DNA of 64,000 nucleotides from Winogradskyella flava (lineage in GTDB: Bacteria; Bacteroidota; Bacteroidia; Flavobacteriales; Flavobacteriaceae): positions 496,001 to 560,000 of the forward strand of contig NZ_JACLCP010000001.1 of NCBI RefSeq assembly GCF_014243395.1, given 5' to 3'. Shown piece after piece: positions 61,294-64,000 of the stretch. Numbering within the stretch: position 1 is the first letter of the stretch; every line of letters begins with the position of its first letter. A program made the translations under genes and the position numbers. Under the pieces are notes generated by a model. That model was given only the letters and a program-made list of their open reading frames with translations, was not told the DNA's origin and ran no database searches.

Positions 61294-63141
61294 ATGAAAA
61301 AAATATTACTTTTTGCTTATCTGTTTTGCATTACACTATCAATAAATGCACAGGACTTAGTGTCTAAAATACCAAAAGATGCAAAAGCAGTTATTTCGAT
61401 AAAAGGTAAAAATATTACAGAGCTGGTCTCTATTGCGGAGTTTGAAAATTCCAAAGTAGGAAAGCTTCTCTTAGAGGAATTGCTGAGGGGTACTGATGGA
61501 AAGGTTTCTAATCTCAATGAACTAGGAATAGACCTAAACAGTAATTTCTATTACTTTATGCAATCAGATTCCCTCGGTTTTAAGCATAATTTTTTAGTAC
61601 CTCTAAAAAATAAAACGGGCTTTGAAAGCTTAATGCCAGAGCGACAAAAGGAAAAGATAATCATGGATGGTGATCTGTCATATTTTGTAGACCCCTACGA
61701 TAGTATGGTGACGATGTGGAACAGCAATGCTTTAATTGTAAGTATTTTACAAGAAACGAACAGCTATGACGCTTACAGTTATAATGATTATAATATAGAA
61801 GAAGCACCAGCGGTTGTAGTAGAAGAAATAGAAGAGATAGAAGAAACTGTTGAGCCAGAACCTGCAGAAGAGGAAGTTATAGAATCGACAGAACAGAGTT
61901 ACAATGATTATTACGAGAAAAGACGAAAGGAAAGGGAAGCAAAGCAAATGGAAGCTAATAAGTTGCTTATAGCTCAAGCAAAAACTACAATGATGGGTAA
62001 CTATGCTAGCGGTTCAATATTAAAGAACACGGTATACCTCAAAGCGGTAGGTAAGAGTAAAGATGAAGCTGTTGCCTGGATAGGTGATTTTAGTAATCTC
62101 TATTCAGATATTTTAAGACAAGCATCATATGGCTTAGGTACTAGCTACTTAGGTTTATATAGTGGTCTGGAAAATTTCTATGGTAATATGTCCATTACCT
62201 CTAAACTTAATTTTCAAGAAGAACAAGTGTCCCTCAAGACAAGTTATGTCATGAGTAGTGAAATGTCCAAGTACATGGAAGCCATGTATGACGGTAAAAT
62301 GAACTCCGACTTTTTCAATTATTTTAACGAAGACAAAATGTTGGGTTATTTTTCTGTTAATGCGAGTACACAAGGCGTTTTAGAAGCGTATCCGGACATG
62401 GTAGCCAGCATGTTCAAAAATTATGAGGATGACGAAGTTGCGGCTTTTGTGCCAATAGGTATGCGCGTGCTATCATTACTGCTAGATGAGGAAGGCGCAG
62501 CAAGAATCCTTAGAGGCGATATGTTATTTGTACTTACGGAAATGAAAGAAAGAGAATTGAGTTACACGACATATGAGTATGACGAAAACTATGAAAGAAC
62601 AGAAGTAACCAAAACAAAAAAGGAAACCTTACCAGGATTTTTGATGATGGTGACATCTTCTGAAGAGGATATGTTCCGTAAATTAATGGATATTGCTGTA
62701 AAAGAAAGTCGCGGCGAAGTTACTCTAAACGCCAACGGGATATATCAGTTAAACACTAACGAATTGCCGTTCTCACTCAATGTCATGTTTAAAGACAATA
62801 CTATTCTTTTAGGAACGTCCTCTGAGGATATGCTTGCAATAAGTAGGGGTAAGTTCAATAGCAAAGTTGGCGGAATGCATAAAAAGCTAATAAAGAAAAA
62901 CTCCAGCGCTATTTACGTAAATGGACAAGAAATTGCGGCTACATTTCCAAGAGAAATTATGCCAAATGATATCAAGAAGCGCATAGATTTTGTCGCAGAG
63001 AACACGAGAGATGTTGTTTTTAAAACGAGTAAAATCAAGAATAATACTTTAGAAGGAGAAATGATTTTAAACACACCAGAAAAAGGACATAATAATAGTT
63101 TAGCCTATTTCTTAAATATGATTAATGCGCTAATTGATTAA
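61294..63141 (+). CDS. Secreted DUF4836-like envelope protein with acidic segment
   Basis: A signal peptide (LLFAYLFCITLSINAQ) is followed by IPKDAKAVISIKGKNITELV, which resembles the start of DUF4836-type Bacteroidota proteins. A Glu-rich segment follows (about residues 168-205, e.g. EEIEEIEETVEPEPAEEEV), then a Lys/Glu-rich helix. The rest is a long mixed domain ending MINALID. Family assignment is tentative; it was judged by shape and opening motif only. The following TTG-initiated gene has a comparable opening (DAESVIKIGVHDITKT), so the two may be distant paralogues. Confidence 0.62.
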   Translation: MKKILLFAYLFCITLSINAQDLVSKIPKDAKAVISIKGKNITELVSIAEFENSKVGKLLLEELLRGTDGKVSNLNELGIDLNSNFYYFMQSDSLGFKHNFLVPLKNKTGFESLMPERQKEKIIMDGDLSYFVDPYDSMVTMWNSNALIVSILQETNSYDAYSYNDYNIEEAPAVVVEEIEEIEETVEPEPAEEEVIESTEQSYNDYYEKRRKEREAKQMEANKLLIAQAKTTMMGNYASGSILKNTVYLKAVGKSKDEAVAWIGDFSNLYSDILRQASYGLGTSYLGLYSGLENFYGNMSITSKLNFQEEQVSLKTSYVMSSEMSKYMEAMYDGKMNSDFFNYFNEDKMLGYFSVNASTQGVLEAYPDMVASMFKNYEDDEVAAFVPIGMRVLSLLLDEEGAARILRGDMLFVLTEMKERELSYTTYEYDENYERTEVTKTKKETLPGFLMMVTSSEEDMFRKLMDIAVKESRGEVTLNANGIYQLNTNELPFSLNVMFKDNTILLGTSSEDMLAISRGKFNSKVGGMHKKLIKKNSSAIYVNGQEIAATFPREIMPNDIKKRIDFVAENTRDVVFKTSKIKNNTLEGEMILNTPEKGHNNSLAYFLNMINALID

Positions 63142-63159
63142 TTCATAAAAAGGCATCTT

Positions 63160-64000
63160 TTGAAAAAGTATTTAAAAATTTCCCTATCAATATTATTACT
63201 TTTATTGATAGGGTATTTTGGTTATAAGCATTTTAAGAAAACAACGATCTTACTTGATGTTATCCATGAAGATGCAGAAAGTGTCATTAAAATAGGTGTC
63301 CATGATATTACAAAGACATTAATTTTAGATGCGTTATGGTCACCAAGTTATTACTGGAAAAAAACAGGATCTTATAAAAAAGACAAAAAGAAAGACTCAT
63401 TAAAGGGTGATGATAAAGGTGTGGATTTAAAACCGTTCTCTATAGTATTTTATACTATCAAAGCTGTTGAAAATACGCTTTTTACGACATTTAAAATTGA
63501 TGACACCGAAGCTTTTGAAAACTATATCAATAAGTATTCAAAGAAAAAATCAATTACAATTTTAGCCGACTCAAAAGGTTACAAGCATCTTAGTTTAGGA
63601 AAGTCTAAATTGATATTGGCTTGGAACACCGAAAAATTGGCAGTTGCACTAACTTCTGGTACATCCATAGAAAAATTAAAGACTGTTTTTGAAGATGTGT
63701 TGCTACACAACAAGTTGATATCAGATAAAAACAATGATATCATTAAAAAGCTCAGTGCAGCATCAGACCATATTACTTTCGCAAGAAAAGAAAGCTTGAT
63801 AGGATTAAATTTTAAAGATGGACAAGCCATAATAGACGGTACTATTCACACAGAAATTCCAAATACTTTCAAAACTAATATTACTCATAATAGATTGCCA
63901 GAAGCATCATTACAGATGTATTTTGATGCGAATTTTGATAAGCAAGAGAATAATAACATATTGTCAAGAAGGTTAAAAGACTTATCATTTTTCACTAAAA
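63160..64000 (+). CDS. Membrane-anchored hypothetical protein, TTG start, runs off window
   Basis: An open frame from TTG at 63160 to the window edge (280 codons, no stop) encodes MKKYLKISLSILLLLLIG, an N-terminal membrane anchor, then DVIHEDAESVIKIGVHDITK and a mixed alpha/beta region. It is preceded by an AAAAAGG-type ribosome-binding stretch (63148-63153). No ATG occurs nearby, so TTG is the most plausible start. It is likely the third gene of the 60587 unit, 18 bases after the stop at 63141. The C-terminus is not visible. Confidence 0.72.
   Translation, partial: MKKYLKISLSILLLLLIGYFGYKHFKKTTILLDVIHEDAESVIKIGVHDITKTLILDALWSPSYYWKKTGSYKKDKKKDSLKGDDKGVDLKPFSIVFYTIKAVENTLFTTFKIDDTEAFENYINKYSKKKSITILADSKGYKHLSLGKSKLILAWNTEKLAVALTSGTSIEKLKTVFEDVLLHNKLISDKNNDIIKKLSAASDHITFARKESLIGLNFKDGQAIIDGTIHTEIPNTFKTNITHNRLPEASLQMYFDANFDKQENNNILSRRLKDLSFFTK

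Noticed and set aside
63579..63830. 83-codon minus-strand frame near the right edge
   Set aside because: It is antisense to the longer TTG-initiated gene, which has a membrane anchor and a ribosome-binding stretch.
1..64000. Mobile elements or prophage
   Set aside because: No transposase, integrase, phage structural gene or terminal inverted repeat set was recognised anywhere in the window.

Overview
The window looks like a chromosomal segment of a marine-type member of the Bacteroidota, most likely family Flavobacteriaceae. The grounds are low G+C, A-rich translation starts, -7 promoter motifs of the TAnnTTTG type, three large secreted proteins with type IX secretion (T9SS) C-terminal sorting domains, a TonB-receptor-like outer-membrane barrel with a carboxypeptidase-regulatory N-terminus, many DUF-type envelope proteins, and the gene order pdxA-DUF177-rpmF-fabH-accB-accC. 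Genus cannot be fixed from the sequence alone. No rRNA, CRISPR array, prophage, integrase or insertion sequence was found, so this reads as ordinary chromosome core with envelope-rich accessory genes.

Layout. 1-5.2 kb: the end of an alkane-monooxygenase-like gene, gltX, a small barrel protein, and an SPFH / seven-bladed FG-GAP / secreted-protein operon joined by 8-bp overlaps. 5.2-9.2 kb: DUF1761, a secreted protein, glnS with a long C-terminal extension, a Zn-ribbon protein, folB and tRNA-Cys. 9.2-16.5 kb (all minus strand): RDD, LysE, head-GIN (DUF2807), YbjQ, RNase R and a 14-repeat T9SS protein. 16.5-17.2 kb is a 661-bp AT-rich divergent gap with DnaA-box-like 9-mers. 17.2-22.5 kb: rpiB, a CDF metal exporter, an ElaA-like acetyltransferase, a GldM-like secreted protein, a double OmpA-like protein, an S41 protease and rnpA. 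22.7-25.7 kb is a two-gene unit of a GCS2-type carboxylate-amine ligase fused to CBS domains, plus an AstE/aspartoacylase-type zinc hydrolase. 25.7-30.1 kb (minus strand): M1 peptidase, subtilase and MBL hydrolase. 30.3-43.6 kb: DUF202, a Na+/H+ antiporter, a T9SS adhesin-like protein, a membrane TPR-LytTR regulator, lepA, an outer-membrane barrel, a PD40 lipoprotein and an M28 peptidase.

43.9-46.5 kb holds the most intriguing unit: a divergent Lgt-like membrane protein, a COG1964/tetraether-synthase-like radical SAM enzyme and two tandem small membrane paralogues, all overlapping or nearly so. It looks like an uncharacterised lipid or lipoprotein modification module. 46.5-52.0 kb: dusB (TTG start), an FtsX/LolC-type permease, rbfA, methylmalonyl-CoA epimerase, a CAU tRNA, a short protein ending in a PID-CTERM-like sorting tail, riboflavin synthase and pdxA. 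52.1-56.0 kb: DUF177-rpmF-fabH-accB-accC, linking ribosome assembly with fatty-acid initiation. 56.1-64.0 kb: a T9SS reprolysin-like metalloprotease, an FAD oxidoreductase coupled to a GreA-like protein, and three consecutive poorly characterised envelope proteins, the last starting with TTG and running off the window.

All family calls are made by eye from motifs; no database search was run.
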